From Microcoleus sp. FACHB-61 (GTDB taxonomy: Bacteria; Cyanobacteriota; Cyanobacteriia; Cyanobacteriales; Microcoleaceae): a stretch of 64,000 nucleotides of DNA. The stretch lies in the NCBI GenBank assembly GCA_014695295.1, contig JACJNY010000070.1:62001-126000 (forward strand). The letters are read 5' to 3'. Below the pieces are notes generated by a model, which made no database searches, was not told the DNA's origin, and saw only the letters and a program-made list of their open reading frames with translations. A program made the position numbers and the translations under genes. Positions 43,990 to 53,450 of the stretch are shown here, piece after piece. Each line of letters starts with the position of its first letter. The stretch's first letter is position 1.

Positions 43990-44056
43990 GAAGGAAGACT
44001 AAAAAAGGAAGAAGGAAGAAGAAGAGGGAATAAGGAAGAAGGAAGAGGGAAAAAAT
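43990..44056. repeat. Purine-rich GAAGGAAGAAGAGG tract
   Basis: A simple-sequence tract between the two permease genes, made of GAAGGAAGA and AAGAGGGAA units. It is identical in type to tracts at 29582-29705 and 60510-60640. If the two permease genes are co-transcribed, it lies inside the message. Confidence 0.7.
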
Positions 44057-44151
44057 ACCTATCCATATATTCGTGACTTCCGTGTCGTGAATCAAGCTAA
44101 TTGAATATTGAAAATCGAAAATGGTATTAGTTGTATGTCCGACCTGATTTA

Positions 44152-45231
44152 TTAACCTAAATGCAAGTTGACAGCGAGGGTCATTAAAAACGTTAACTGA
44201 GCTGCCAAGACAATTAAGTAAACTACGGCTCGACCTTTAAAAATTGAGAGCATTAAGCCGATGCCTTTGAGGTCAACCATGGGGCCGAAAATGAGAAATG
44301 CTAACAGCGAACCGCTGGTAAATGTGGAAGCAAAAGATAGGGCAAAAAAGGCATCTACTGTAGAACAAATCGATACGACTGCAGCTAATAGCAGCATGGC
44401 TAAAATCGAGGAAACGGGGCCTTGGCCGAGGTTGAGAATTAGTTCGCGGGGTGCGCCAACTTGAATGATGGCTGCGATCGCACTTCCAATTACCAACACT
44501 CCCCCCAATTCCCGCAACTCCTGTACCATAGTATCTAAAAGCAGGCGCAGACGCTCTTTAGAAACGCGGTGGAACATGGAGGAACGTTTCGAGGTTATTT
44601 CTGTTTTGCCTGTTTGTAATGGCTTCCAGTCGTCTTGTAGCAAAGATTCGATCGGCACCGCCCCCCCCGGCTGACCGAGCATAAATGTTCCCGACTGCAA
44701 CAGCAGCGAAGTGTTGGCTTGGACGAGCTCTTTTTCGGAAAACTCTGGTTTTGGCAAAGGGATAGCGCGGGCTACAGAGGGTTGCAGCAGAGGCCGCAAG
44801 TCTTTTTGGGCGCTGAATACGCAGCCGATAACTGTGGCTGTGACTAGGGAAAATACCACCCGCAAAACTACAATTTCTGGCTGATCGCGAAATGCCGTCC
44901 AAGTCGCCCAAATTACCACGGGGTTGATGGTGGGGGCCGCCAGCAAAAAGCCGATCGCCGCTGGTGCGGGTACTCCCTGCATCAGTAACCTGCGGGCTAC
45001 GGGTACGTTACCGCACTCGCACACGGGAAACAAAAAGCCGATCGAACTGCCCATCAAAGCCGCCAGCACCGGGTTTCGCGGGATGCGGGATACGAGTTTG
45101 CGTTCGTCTACAAAGCCCAGCAGCAAACCTGAGAATAAAACTCCCAGCAGCAGAAAAGGTATTGCCTCTACTAACAAGCTGAGAAAAAGGGTAAAAGCAT
45201 TGTTTAACTGATTCGTGAGGGCGGGTTGCAT
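44152..45231 (-). CDS. DUF318 (UPF0718) permease
   Basis: A 359-residue inner-membrane permease with about eight helices arranged in two halves. Conserved blocks are EAIPFLLLGVLFSGLLLGF, FPVCECGNVPVARRL with the CECG motif, GFLLAAPTINPVV, and in the second half STVDAFFALSFASTFTSGS and FGPMVDLKG. The central cytosolic loop (about 150-220) is variable. The family includes ArsP-type exporters, but this one pairs with a TIGR03943 protein, so its substrate is more likely a metal or small molecule not yet known. It is the first gene of the pair. Confidence 0.9.
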   Translation of the reverse strand: MQPALTNQLNNAFTLFLSLLVEAIPFLLLGVLFSGLLLGFVDERKLVSRIPRNPVLAALMGSSIGFLFPVCECGNVPVARRLLMQGVPAPAAIGFLLAAPTINPVVIWATWTAFRDQPEIVVLRVVFSLVTATVIGCVFSAQKDLRPLLQPSVARAIPLPKPEFSEKELVQANTSLLLQSGTFMLGQPGGAVPIESLLQDDWKPLQTGKTEITSKRSSMFHRVSKERLRLLLDTMVQELRELGGVLVIGSAIAAIIQVGAPRELILNLGQGPVSSILAMLLLAAVVSICSTVDAFFALSFASTFTSGSLLAFLIFGPMVDLKGIGLMLSIFKGRAVVYLIVLAAQLTFLMTLAVNLHLG

Positions 45232-46228
45232 CGATCACCTACTGGTAAATTTCCTAGTTACACGTCTTTGACAGGGCCCCTGTAGATCATACCAAAGCAC
45301 AGCGCTAAGTTAAGATGCAGTAAAAAAAATGCCTGCCTTTTTTTTGATTAAATTTGTAGAGGTTTTAATTTCATCAATTCTGATGTCTTGAATGATTGGG
45401 ACTCGCTAAACTTGTTTGAATTGCACTCAATTTTTATGCCTATCCGCCTGGTACAGCCAATTAATAATTGCACCGGCAAACCGCCGCAGGTTTGATGGAT
45501 ATTTCGGTCAAGAATGGTTGATTGTAGAACAACTGCCAGGGCTGATTTTGCCGATCGTGGCCGATGTTGACTGTTTTATATTATGTGCGATCGAACGATC
45601 GCTATAAAATTGGTTTGTAGCCAGGACTTTAGTCCTCACTACAAACCTATACGGGACGCAATGGCGGGTGTGCCGCTGGCTGACCGTTACGGGGGTTGCG
45701 AGTACCGGATCGGGGATATGGGATGACATGGCCTCAAATGCCGTAGCTTGCGGGGCTCCGGGCCATCGCGCTTAGCAAGCTAAAACTCAGGGAAGCGATC
45801 GCCCTGGCTTTGTGCTTTTAACTTCTTTCATTTCGCTGTATCGCAGGGGCGATCGGGATGATTCCGATTTTCCTCTATTGTCCGTTAATTATTTTTTCTT
45901 GAATATAATTTAATTATTAACGATAGGTTAAGACTATAACTCAAGATTAATTAATAGTTAAATACTGCAACCAAGCGTTAATACCGCTCAAGTCAATATA
46001 AAATAAAGTCAGGCATAATTGTCAGGGCCCATCGATCGCGGTGATATTCTATCTTGCCTAATACTTAAGTGGTAACATCCCACGTACCACAGTCAGTTTT
46101 TTTTTGTAATTTAAAATGCAGTTTGCCCGGGGGATGCCGGTCAAAGCACTCAGCAACTCACTTGCTGACCTTTGGTAGCTGAAGGTCTGCTGGCAAATAG
46201 AACCCCAAAAAAGCGTGCTGATGAATTT
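45232..46228. other. Divergent spacer with one palindromic repeat
   Basis: About 1 kb between the permease gene and the third kinase. It contains a hairpin repeat at 45612-45647 and an AT-rich stretch at 45890-46000. No frame here is supported by motifs. The upstream promoter of the permease gene should lie near 45240-45300, but no regulator site is recognised. Confidence 0.45.
45612..45647. repeat. GGTTTGTAG palindromic repeat
   Basis: GGTTTGTAG pairs with CTACAAACC (9 bp), enclosing AGGACT-TT-AGTCCT. It is a compact cyanobacterial-type intergenic hairpin; only one copy was seen here. Confidence 0.75.
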
Positions 46229-47668
46229 ATGTTGAATACCTCCTGCGTAGAAAGACCAGTCCAAGCCACGTCCCAGGCTTCCATCAGAGAACTTTGTTTA
46301 GACTCTACTCTCCAAGAATTGTCGCTTTACGATTTTCAGGTAGAAGCTACGGATTTGGGAATGCGAATTTCCCAGATGTTAGAAGCTAATCCGCTGTTAC
46401 CGGGAGTCATTTTGACCCATCAAGGTGAATTTGCCGGTATGATTTCCCGGCGGAGATTTTTAGAATTTATTAGCCGTCCTTTTGGGCGAGAATTATTTTT
46501 AAAGCGCCCTGTGAGGGCTTTGTACCGCTTTGCCGAAACTGAGACTTTAATTTTTCCCAGCAATACTTTAATTGTGGATGCAGCGAGAAAGTCGCTGTTG
46601 CGATCGAAAGAACTGCTGTACGAGCCGATTGTAGTTCAAGTGTCGCCTCAAACTTATAGTTTGCTAGACGTGCACGAACTGTTAGTAGCCCAGTCCAACA
46701 TTCACGAACTAGCGACAAAATTGCTGAGGCAGCAAACTCAATCTCAACTAATTCAAACCGAAAAACTAGCTAGTTTGGGGCAGATGGTAGCTGGAGTCGC
46801 CCACGAAATCAGAAATCCCCTCACCTGCATCAGCGGAAATATCGGCTTTTTGTTCAACTACTCGAAAGACATCATGGATTTGCTGTCTGCTTACGAACAA
46901 ATTGTCGGTGAAAGCGAAAAAATTGACGGACTCAAAAAAGAGATAGAATTTGGTTTTTTGCAAGAAGATTGGGTGGAAATTCTCAAAAGTATGAAAGTTT
47001 CATCAGAGAGGCTGACCGAACTCGTCACCAGCCTGCACACCTTTTCTCACATGGACGAAGCCCACTTGAAAGAAGCTAACATCCACGAATGTATTGACAG
47101 TACGCTGCTAATTATGAAAAACCGTCTTAAGTACGGGATTAAAGTAGTTAAAAGCTATGGTGATTTGCCTTTATTCAAGTGTTACTCTGGTCAGTTGAGC
47201 CAGGTATTTATGAATATCATCAGCAATGCGATCGACGCTTTGGAAGAGGCAAAAGAAGAAAAGGGTTTTGTGCCTGCAATTACTATTGAGACTGAGGTAA
47301 TAGAGAGTTCTGACGGAGACTGCGTGAATTCGGAATTAATTCAAAATTATGTTAGGGGCGATAGACAAAATTCAAAACAGCTATCCTCTGCCACCCAAAA
47401 CGGCGATTTCAGCCTAGAAGCAGCGAAAAACAATCAAAATAACGCTTGGATAGCCATCAGAATTTCCGATAACGGGCCAGGAATTCCGCCAGAAATTCAG
47501 CGGCGAATTTTTGATACATTTTTTACCACTAAACCGGCGGGAAAAGGTACCGGTTTGGGGTTGGCAATTACCCATCAAATTGTTACGGAAAAGCATACGG
47601 GCAAGTTAAATTTGCATTCTACGCCCGGTACGGGTACGGAATTTGAAATTTTGCTGCCATTGATTTGA
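46229..47668 (+). CDS. Histidine kinase, third paralog
   Basis: About 479 residues from the ATG at 46229; the frame continues upstream to a TTG at 46172 without similarity to the paralogs. It carries the same N-terminal domain as the kinases at 34123 and 35609 (CLDSTLQELSLYDFQVEA, LLPGVILTHQGEFAGMISRR). The H-box is GVAHEIRNPLTCI near 205. It is followed by N-box QVFMNIISNAIDALEE, a longer insertion with ESSDGDCVNSELIQN, G1 RISDNGPGIPPE, FFTTKPAGK and GTGLGLAI. All motifs are intact. It has no receiver domain and no adjacent regulator. A 16-bp stem hairpin follows 15 bp after the stop. Confidence 0.92.
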   Translation: MLNTSCVERPVQATSQASIRELCLDSTLQELSLYDFQVEATDLGMRISQMLEANPLLPGVILTHQGEFAGMISRRRFLEFISRPFGRELFLKRPVRALYRFAETETLIFPSNTLIVDAARKSLLRSKELLYEPIVVQVSPQTYSLLDVHELLVAQSNIHELATKLLRQQTQSQLIQTEKLASLGQMVAGVAHEIRNPLTCISGNIGFLFNYSKDIMDLLSAYEQIVGESEKIDGLKKEIEFGFLQEDWVEILKSMKVSSERLTELVTSLHTFSHMDEAHLKEANIHECIDSTLLIMKNRLKYGIKVVKSYGDLPLFKCYSGQLSQVFMNIISNAIDALEEAKEEKGFVPAITIETEVIESSDGDCVNSELIQNYVRGDRQNSKQLSSATQNGDFSLEAAKNNQNNAWIAIRISDNGPGIPPEIQRRIFDTFFTTKPAGKGTGLGLAITHQIVTEKHTGKLNLHSTPGTGTEFEILLPLI

Positions 47669-47683
47669 AGGATGAAGTCAGTT

Positions 47684-47723
47684 GTTATTGGTTATTGGTT
47701 ATTTGTCACCAATAACCAATAAC
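47684..47723. terminator. Hairpin between convergent kinase and dnaN genes
   Basis: A perfect 16-bp stem (GTTATTGGTTATTGGT and its complement) with an 8-nt loop lies in the 81-bp space between two convergent stops. It could terminate transcription in both directions. The arms are built from the same TTGGTTA/ACCAATA units seen as spacer repeats at 52550-52590 and 60893-60960. Confidence 0.65.
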
Positions 47724-47749
47724 TAAGGACTACTGACTAATGACTATTT

Positions 47750-48889
47750 TTAAGCTCTTAGCTGAACTGGCATTACCAAGAATGTAGCATTGACTCCGCC
47801 CAAAGGCTGGAAAATTACGGGGGCTAAAGCACCGTTTAATTGCAGTTGAATTTCTGGGGATTGAGCCGTTTTTAAGATATCAATCAGATATTTCACATTG
47901 AAAGCAATATCTATGCTGTCTCCCGAAATTTGTGCGGGCATTGACTCTTTGCCGCAGCCGACATCTTTAGCATCTACAGACAAAGTAATTTCCTGATTCT
48001 CCTCGTCGATGCTGCATTTGAGAATATTATTTTTTTGATCGGCAAAAACAGCAATTCTTTCTACTGCTGCTAAGAACGATCGCCTTTCTAAGGTAATTTG
48101 CCGCTCAAAAGACGGCGGAATCAACTGCCTGTATGCGGGATATTGCCCTTCCAAGGTGCGAGTTGTCAGCCGCTGGTCGGCCCATTCAAACACTACTTGA
48201 CCCTGTTCAAAATGCAGGGTGACAGGTTCAGTCCACTGCCGCATCACCAGCATTCTTTCTACTTCCCGCAATGCTTTAGCGGGAACTGTCACCTCAAATT
48301 CTTCTTCGGTTTCTTCGCCTTCGGCTTTTTCATTTGGAGTTTGAACTACTGCCAATCTGTGGCCGTCTGTAGCAGCAAATTCCAGACAATCTTGCAATAC
48401 CTTTAAATGCACGCCTGCAAGTACCTGTTTTGCCTCGTCGGGGCTAGTAGCAAATAAAGTTCCTTTGAGTCCTTCTATTAAGGCTTCGGGTGGCAATTTG
48501 AGGATTGTTCCGGCTTCGATTGCGGGCAATTCTGGGAATTCTTCCGGACCCATGCCTCTAACTTGGTAGCTGCCAGAACTGCAAGTGAGATATGCTACAG
48601 TGTCCCCCGCTTCATCTTCTAAAGTAATCTCTCCATCTGGGAGTCTCGAAACAATATCGTTAAGTAATTTCGCGGGTATGGTAAAACTGCCGCCCCCAGT
48701 CACTTCTGCTGCAAAGCTGGTACGAATGCCCAAACTGAGATCGAAAGCTGTCAAGCTAACCCGCTGATTTTCCTCATCCGCTACTAAGAGCACGTTGGCG
48801 AGTACCGGATGTGTCGGGCGGGAGGGAACGGCCCGACTTACCAACGAGAGGTTGGCGTTGAGGTCACTTTGGGTGCAAACCAATTTCAT
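47750..48889 (-). CDS. dnaN: DNA polymerase III beta subunit (sliding clamp)
   Basis: The ring-shaped clamp that tethers DNA polymerase III. The conserved start MKLVCTQSDLNANL is at 48889, giving 379 residues; the frame extends 13 codons further without similarity. The three clamp repeats are visible through LANVLLVADEE and FDLSLGIRTSF in the first, VLAGVHLKVL and EFAATDGHRLAV in the second, and FNVKYLIDILK and APVIFQPLG near the end, finishing FLVMPVQLRA. It lies just beyond the oriC candidate and in line with dnaA, the arrangement known for several filamentous cyanobacteria. Confidence 0.97.
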   Translation of the reverse strand: MKLVCTQSDLNANLSLVSRAVPSRPTHPVLANVLLVADEENQRVSLTAFDLSLGIRTSFAAEVTGGGSFTIPAKLLNDIVSRLPDGEITLEDEAGDTVAYLTCSSGSYQVRGMGPEEFPELPAIEAGTILKLPPEALIEGLKGTLFATSPDEAKQVLAGVHLKVLQDCLEFAATDGHRLAVVQTPNEKAEGEETEEEFEVTVPAKALREVERMLVMRQWTEPVTLHFEQGQVVFEWADQRLTTRTLEGQYPAYRQLIPPSFERQITLERRSFLAAVERIAVFADQKNNILKCSIDEENQEITLSVDAKDVGCGKESMPAQISGDSIDIAFNVKYLIDILKTAQSPEIQLQLNGALAPVIFQPLGGVNATFLVMPVQLRA

Positions 48890-48966
48890 GGGTGGAAGGT
48901 TAATTAACCGGATTTGAAACAGAAACAAATGGTATCACAGAAAGCCGGCGGGTCGGTTTTTCTCTG

Positions 48967-49060
48967 TCAGGACTTAAGCCTGGGCGCTTATTTCCGGTTT
49001 CTACGCAAAATTTTGTCTGTAAAAACGAGAAATCTTCCAAGCAACCGAGTTTGTAAGGTC
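48967..49060. repeat. Interspersed repeat family B, copy 6
   Basis: It starts GTCAGGACTTAAGCCTGGGC, contains TTCCGGTTTCTACGCAAAAT and GAGAAATCTTCCAAGCAACC, and ends near AGTTTGTAAGGTC. It is a diverged copy directly upstream of dnaN, so the dnaN promoter may lie within or upstream of it. Confidence 0.6.
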
Positions 49061-49104
49061 AGCGCGCGTCGCGAACTATTTGTGTAGAGTGCGAAGGGAT
49101 CGCC

Positions 49105-49333
49105 TATTTTTTTAATTTCTTGAATTATTTTTGTGCCGATCGCCCTGTGGAAACTGTGGAAAAAAAAGTTAATTGTTTGCTGGGCGTGACTTGTAGCTAA
49201 GAATTACCTGTGGAAAACTTGTGGGAAAGCTGGTTTGGTCGATCGCCCGTCGGTTTTGGTGCAAAAACTATTTTGAGCGATCGAGTAAAGTTTTCCACAA
49301 ACGGATGGCAAATTTTCCACAGGTTTTTCCACA
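49105..49333. other. oriC: Candidate chromosomal replication origin (oriC)
   Basis: Five exact copies of the DnaA box TTTTCCACA occur here: two as TGTGGAAAA at 49155-49163 and 49209-49217, and three forward at 49291-49299, 49313-49321 and 49325-49333. Two one-mismatch boxes lie at 49146-49154 and 49220-49228. The two clusters face each other. An AT-rich tract with runs of T at 49105-49132 on the left is a plausible unwinding element. It lies between dnaN and dnaA, the known origin position in related cyanobacteria. Confidence 0.85.
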
Positions 49334-49337
49334 GGCA

Positions 49338-49490
49338 ATATCAAATCCGGTGGCATCGAAATTGATATTACCCACACTCAGGACACGGCGCCGTGTCGTT
49401 TCCCGAAAATTAATCCGGCGATGGTTACATCTCTCATGGAGTGCTCATGATTATTTGGCGGTAGGGAAACGGCATTGCCGTGTCCTCCGT
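49338..49490. repeat. Palindromic repeat family D, copy beside oriC
   Basis: It begins ATCAAATCCGGTGGCATCGA and continues to ACACTCAGGACACGGCGCC. The reverse complement of this block matches 7520-7577 at most positions. The second half contains GGAAACGGCATTGCCGTGTC, a further palindrome. It starts 5 bp after the last DnaA box. Confidence 0.75.
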
Positions 49491-49546
49491 TCCCTATGTG
49501 TTTATCCGTGTCCGAATCCGTGTCGTGCCTTCCTTCTTCCTTAAAA

Positions 49547-49670
49547 CTCACATCTTGCACCATTCTCAAGAACGGGCTCTCCGGCCCGTTCCACAAAGAG
49601 TAGATTTTCTTGTGGGGTGGGCTTCTAGCCCGCCCAAAAAAGGATTATTGAGAATGGTGCAAAATCTCAG
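49547..49670. repeat. MITE-like element (family C) between oriC and dnaA
   Basis: A 124-bp element with inverted ends: TCTTGCACCATTCTCAA at the left (49553-49569) and its near-complement TTGAGAATGGTGCAAAATCT at the right. The flanks TTAAAA and TTCAAA match at five of six positions, resembling a target-site duplication. Internal hairpins are GAACGGGC-GCCCGTTC and GGGCT-AGCCC. It ends 6 bp before the dnaA stop codon, so it forms the 3' end of the dnaA message. Confidence 0.8.
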
Positions 49671-49676
49671 TTCAAA

Positions 49677-51047
49677 TTAACTTTTGCGGCTGACAACGTT
49701 AATTCGATCGCTCAACTGACGCAAAGTTTGAGCCAAATTCGGGTCAGTGTTCCGCAACTGAGCAATTTTGTCACAACTGTAAAGCACAGTCGTGTGGTCT
49801 TTTCCGCCGAAGACTTCGCCAACTTTCGGCAAACTCAAACCAGTATGCTGCCGAATTAAATACATCCCTATTTGACGGGCGAGACTAATTTCTCGCCTGC
49901 GGGAAGTGCCTTTCAAATCTTCAACAGAAACATCAAACGCCTCGGCCACAACTGCAATTACTGCATCGGGAGTCGCCTCTACGCTTTCTGTTTGCGGGTT
50001 CAAAACCGGGGTGATATTCTCCACGGTCATCGGCAAACCGGTAATTGAAAGATATGCTACCGCCCGAATCAAAGCACCTTCTAATTCCCGAACGTTGGAA
50101 GTGTAACTAGAAGCAATGTATTCAATGACATCTCGCGGCAGCCGCATATTTTCATACTCAGCTTTTTTCTGCAAAATTGCCATCCGAGTTTCCAAGTCGG
50201 GCAATTGAATGTCGGCAATTAATCCCATCGAAAATCGGGAACACAAACGCTCTTGCAGGCGGGGGATTTGCTGCGGCGGACGGTCGGAAGCTAAAACTAC
50301 TTGGTTTCCAGATTCGTGCAAAGTATTAAAAGTGTGGAAAAATTCTTCTTGAGTGTATTCTTTGCCTTCAAGAAATTGGATGTCATCTATTAATAAAACA
50401 TCGGCGGCCCGATAATGGTCGCGGAAAGTTTGCATACTGTCTTTGCGAATTGCGGCGATTAAATCGTTAGTAAATTTTTCAGTAGAAACGTAAAAAATCT
50501 TGGCGTTGGGGTCAATTTCCAAGCGATAATGACCGATCGCCTGCATCAAATGAGTTTTGCCCAAACCGACGCCACCGCACAAAAATAGGGGATTGAATTC
50601 TCTGCCCGGCGACTCGGCTACCGCGAGGGAGGCCGCGTGAGCCATGCGGTTGTTAGAACCGACGACAAAGCGGGAAAATACGTGTTTCGGGTTTAAATTG
50701 GCGGGTTTGGGGGGGTGAAGCGAGTGGCTTTCCGGGATATCGGCGATGGGAGAGGGCCAAATTATGGCCGAGTCGCTGCTGCCGCCTGTTTCGTTTCCCC
50801 CGGCAATTGTCAAGTAAATGTCTACGGGATAGCCGAGAATTTCTTCGACTGCATCGGCAAGGATTTCTCTGTAATATTTTTGCAACCAATTGCGAGCAAA
50901 GGGGTTGGGGGCGCTGACGATCAAACAGTTATTTTCGAGTTGTTCGGCCCTGGCAGTTTTGATCCAAGTCTCAAAGCTAGGTCTGCTCAGTTGTACCTGG
51001 AGACGTTCAAGTATCTGATTCCACAGACTTTCGAGGGGAATGTCCAC
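49677..51047 (-). CDS. dnaA: Chromosomal replication initiator protein DnaA
   Basis: AAA+ ATPase that binds the DnaA boxes at oriC and opens the DNA. The 456-residue product has domain I ([21 protein letters not shown]), Walker [20 protein letters not shown] near residue 155, Walker [15 protein letters not shown], sensor regions, and the C-terminal DNA-binding helix-turn-helix with [16 protein letters not shown]. The start is a GTG at 51047. It points toward the origin and dnaN. The HtrA gene is divergent from it, with 184 bp between starts. Confidence 0.97.
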   Translation of the reverse strand: MDIPLESLWNQILERLQVQLSRPSFETWIKTARAEQLENNCLIVSAPNPFARNWLQKYYREILADAVEEILGYPVDIYLTIAGGNETGGSSDSAIIWPSPIADIPESHSLHPPKPANLNPKHVFSRFVVGSNNRMAHAASLAVAESPGREFNPLFLCGGVGLGKTHLMQAIGHYRLEIDPNAKIFYVSTEKFTNDLIAAIRKDSMQTFRDHYRAADVLLIDDIQFLEGKEYTQEEFFHTFNTLHESGNQVVLASDRPPQQIPRLQERLCSRFSMGLIADIQLPDLETRMAILQKKAEYENMRLPRDVIEYIASSYTSNVRELEGALIRAVAYLSITGLPMTVENITPVLNPQTESVEATPDAVIAVVAEAFDVSVEDLKGTSRRREISLARQIGMYLIRQHTGLSLPKVGEVFGGKDHTTVLYSCDKIAQLRNTDPNLAQTLRQLSDRINVVSRKS

Positions 51048-51231
51048 TGCTCACCTCTGCCGATCGGCATTCAAGATATTAATTCTACTCTAGAGAGTTT
51101 AGTCCTCAGATGCTAAAGTTTAAGGGAGTCTGCCGATCGCCAAAATTTTTGCGGCTCTGCAGCCCAAACCAGGTATCGGGGAGCTGCTCAGCAAATATTT
51201 AGATTTGGCAGGAAAGCCTAAAAACGTGGCC

Positions 51232-52473
51232 ATGAAGAGTTCTACTGGCAAATTTTGGAAGCAACCGGCAATTTACATATTGCTGCTGGTAACGGGAGCA
51301 GGGGCCGCCATGTTGGGCGATCGTCTGACGGTTCCTCAATTTCGTGCAAATTCTGGCGACTCGGGACAAAGGGCCCTGGAACCGAAATTGCAACTGCCTC
51401 CTAATACAAAGAATCAAGCTAGCAAAGTCTTGCCGCCGGCTTCCTTGTCGGGCGACGGGGCTAATGTGAATTTTATTGTGGCTGCGGTGGCAAAAGTTGG
51501 CCCGGCAGTGGTTCGGATCGATGCTTCGCGCCGGGTGAAACCGGGAAATAGAGGGCTGTCGCCGGAAGATTTTTTTGGCATAGAACCGAATTCGGGCGGC
51601 AGGGGCGGGATCGAACGCGGCACTGGTTCGGGTTTTGTCATCGGTGCCGACGGCCTAATTCTCACTAACGCTCACGTTGTAGAGGGAGCCGATACGGTAA
51701 ATGTAACTCTCAAGGACGGCCGCAGCTTTCAGGGGCGGGTGTTGGGGGCGGATAAGGTGACGGATGTGGCTGTGGTGAAGATTGAGGCGAACGCTGTGCC
51801 TGTGGTGGCGATCGGCAATTCGGATAAGCTGTTGCCTGGGGAATGGGCGATCGCGATCGGCAATCCTTTGGGTTTGGACAATTCCGTAACTGCGGGGATT
51901 ATTAGCGCTACGGGACGATCGAGCTCTGATGTGGGCGTACCTGACAAGCGGATCGGTTTTATTCAAACAGACGCTGCAATTAATCCGGGGAATTCCGGCG
52001 GCCCGCTGCTGAATGCTTCGGGCGAAGTTATTGGCATGAATACGGCGATTATTCAAGGTGCTCAAGGATTGGGGTTTGCGATTCCCATTCAGGCGGCCCA
52101 ACAGGTGGCGCAGGAACTGATTACGACGGGGAAAGTCGAACACGCTTATTTGGGTATTGAAATGGCGACGCTGACTCCCGATGTTAAGCAGCAAATTAAC
52201 AGCAACGCTAACAGCAGCCTGCGAGTTGCAGTCGATCGGGGTGTGGCTATTGTTAGCGTTGTTCCTAATTCTCCCGCAGCGACAGCAGGTTTGCGCGCTG
52301 GAGATGTGATTCAAAAAATTAATAATCAGCCGATTATTCAGTCGGAAGCTGTTCAGGAGTTCGTGCAAAATGCTAAGGTTGGCGGTCAGTTGCAAATGGA
52401 AATCAACCGCAACGGGCAAATAGTTAATTTGAGTGTTAAACCGGGGAGTTTGCCGGTTCAAAAAGTTGGATAA
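51232..52473 (+). CDS. HtrA/Deg family serine protease
   Basis: A periplasmic or thylakoid-lumen quality-control protease. The ATG at 51232 ([20 protein letters not shown]) gives 413 residues; the frame extends to a TTG at 51205. Residues about 11-30 form a signal anchor. The trypsin-like domain has the triad His in [11 protein letters not shown], Asp in [10 protein letters not shown] and Ser in [11 protein letters not shown]. One PDZ domain follows ([18 protein letters not shown] to [10 protein letters not shown]). It is closest in layout to cyanobacterial HhoA/HhoB/HtrA; which one cannot be decided. It diverges from dnaA. Confidence 0.94.
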   Translation: MKSSTGKFWKQPAIYILLLVTGAGAAMLGDRLTVPQFRANSGDSGQRALEPKLQLPPNTKNQASKVLPPASLSGDGANVNFIVAAVAKVGPAVVRIDASRRVKPGNRGLSPEDFFGIEPNSGGRGGIERGTGSGFVIGADGLILTNAHVVEGADTVNVTLKDGRSFQGRVLGADKVTDVAVVKIEANAVPVVAIGNSDKLLPGEWAIAIGNPLGLDNSVTAGIISATGRSSSDVGVPDKRIGFIQTDAAINPGNSGGPLLNASGEVIGMNTAIIQGAQGLGFAIPIQAAQQVAQELITTGKVEHAYLGIEMATLTPDVKQQINSNANSSLRVAVDRGVAIVSVVPNSPAATAGLRAGDVIQKINNQPIIQSEAVQEFVQNAKVGGQLQMEINRNGQIVNLSVKPGSLPVQKVG

Positions 52474-52481
52474 ATCTGTTG

Positions 52482-52590
52482 ATGGTTGACGGTTGACGGT
52501 TGACGGTTGACAGTTCACGGTTGACGGTTGACGGTTGACGGTTGACAGTTGTTACCAATTACCAATTACCAATTACCAATTACCAATGAC
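52482..52590. repeat. Heptamer arrays TTGACGG and TTACCAA
   Basis: About nine TTGACGG/TTGACAG units (52482-52549) are followed by four or five TTACCAA units to 52587. These are STRR-type simple repeats. They fill the spacer between htrA and def. Related arrays are at 33685-33721 and 60893-60965. Confidence 0.9.
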
Positions 52591-52598
52591 TAATTAAT

Positions 52599-53132
52599 AT
52601 GGCAGAAATCTTGCAAATTTCTCAATTAGGAAATCCCGTACTGCGCCGCCCGTCGCAAGTTGTCGAGAACATTAAGGACGATCGCATTCAACAGTTGATT
52701 GACAGCTTAATATTTACAGTACAGCAGGCAAACGGAGTGGGCATTGCCGCCCCTCAAGCGGCTCAGTCCGATCGCCTGTTCATCGTCGCATCCCGCCCCA
52801 ACCTGCGGTATCCCCAAGCACCCAACATGGAACCCACAGCGATGATTAATCCTCGGATTGTGGCTGCATCAACAGAAACAGTCAAAGACTGGGAAGGCTG
52901 TTTGAGCATTCCGGGGATTCGGGGATTGGTGCCGAGAAGTAGGGCGATCGAGATAGAATACACCAGTAGAGACGGCAAACTCCACCGACAAGAATTGACA
53001 GACTTTGTGGCCCGAATTTTTCAACACGAACACGACCATTTAGATGGAATCGTGTTTTTAGACAGAGTGGAAAATACCCACGAACTCATGACTGAGGATG
53101 AGTACCAGCAGCAATTTGTCAACCTGCTGTAG
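52599..53132 (+). CDS. def: Peptide deformylase
   Basis: Metallo-enzyme that removes the formyl group from the N-terminal methionine of new proteins. The 177-residue product shows all three motifs: GVGIAAPQ near residue 47, EGCLSIPG near 94 (metal-binding Cys) and QHEHDHLDG near 145 (two metal His plus catalytic Glu). It is the normal length. The last codons (DEYQQQFVNLL) are copied twice in degenerate form in the DNA right after the gene (53231-53266 and 53364-53395). Confidence 0.96.
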   Translation: MAEILQISQLGNPVLRRPSQVVENIKDDRIQQLIDSLIFTVQQANGVGIAAPQAAQSDRLFIVASRPNLRYPQAPNMEPTAMINPRIVAASTETVKDWEGCLSIPGIRGLVPRSRAIEIEYTSRDGKLHRQELTDFVARIFQHEHDHLDGIVFLDRVENTHELMTEDEYQQQFVNLL

Positions 53133-53395
53133 CCGCAAGCATTCAGGGTACAAAGCCCTCGGATTTACCCGTAGGGTCAATTCTTCAATTATCTAATCTA
53201 AAATCCAAAATCGAAAATCGAAAATCGATTGATGAGTACCAAAAGCAAATTGTCAACCTCCTCTAGCCGCAAGCTTTCACGGTACAAAGCCCCCGGATTT
53301 ATCCGTGGGGTCAATTTTACAATCGAAAATCCAAAATCTAAAATCTAAAATCGATTGACTGACGACAAGTACCAGCAATTTGTCAAGCTGCTCTG
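53097..53395 (+). repeat. Three-copy tandem duplication of the def 3' end and its downstream repeat
   Basis: The def end GATGAGTACCAGCAGCAATT...CTGTAG (53097-53132) recurs at 53231-53266 and, shortened, at 53364-53395. The copies are separated by near-identical blocks of CCGCAAGC-TTCA-GGTACAAAGCC and ATCTAAAATC heptamers ending ATCGATTGA. The period is about 134 then 133 bp. The degenerate copies still end in TAG or TGA in register with DEYQKQIVNLL and DKYQQFVKLL. Confidence 0.9.
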
Positions 53396-53450
53396 ACAGT
53401 TTGTATAATTGTTATCAGTAATATTACAGATTTTGCACGCAGGAGGGCGA

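Noticed and set aside
45416-45607. 63-residue frame between the permease and kinase genes
   Set aside because: No RBS or family match and the end runs into GCGATCGAACGATCGC-like sequence.
51655-52518. 287-residue minus-strand frame opposite the HtrA gene
   Set aside because: Antisense shadow of a clear protease gene; composition rich in R, N and H with no family motif.
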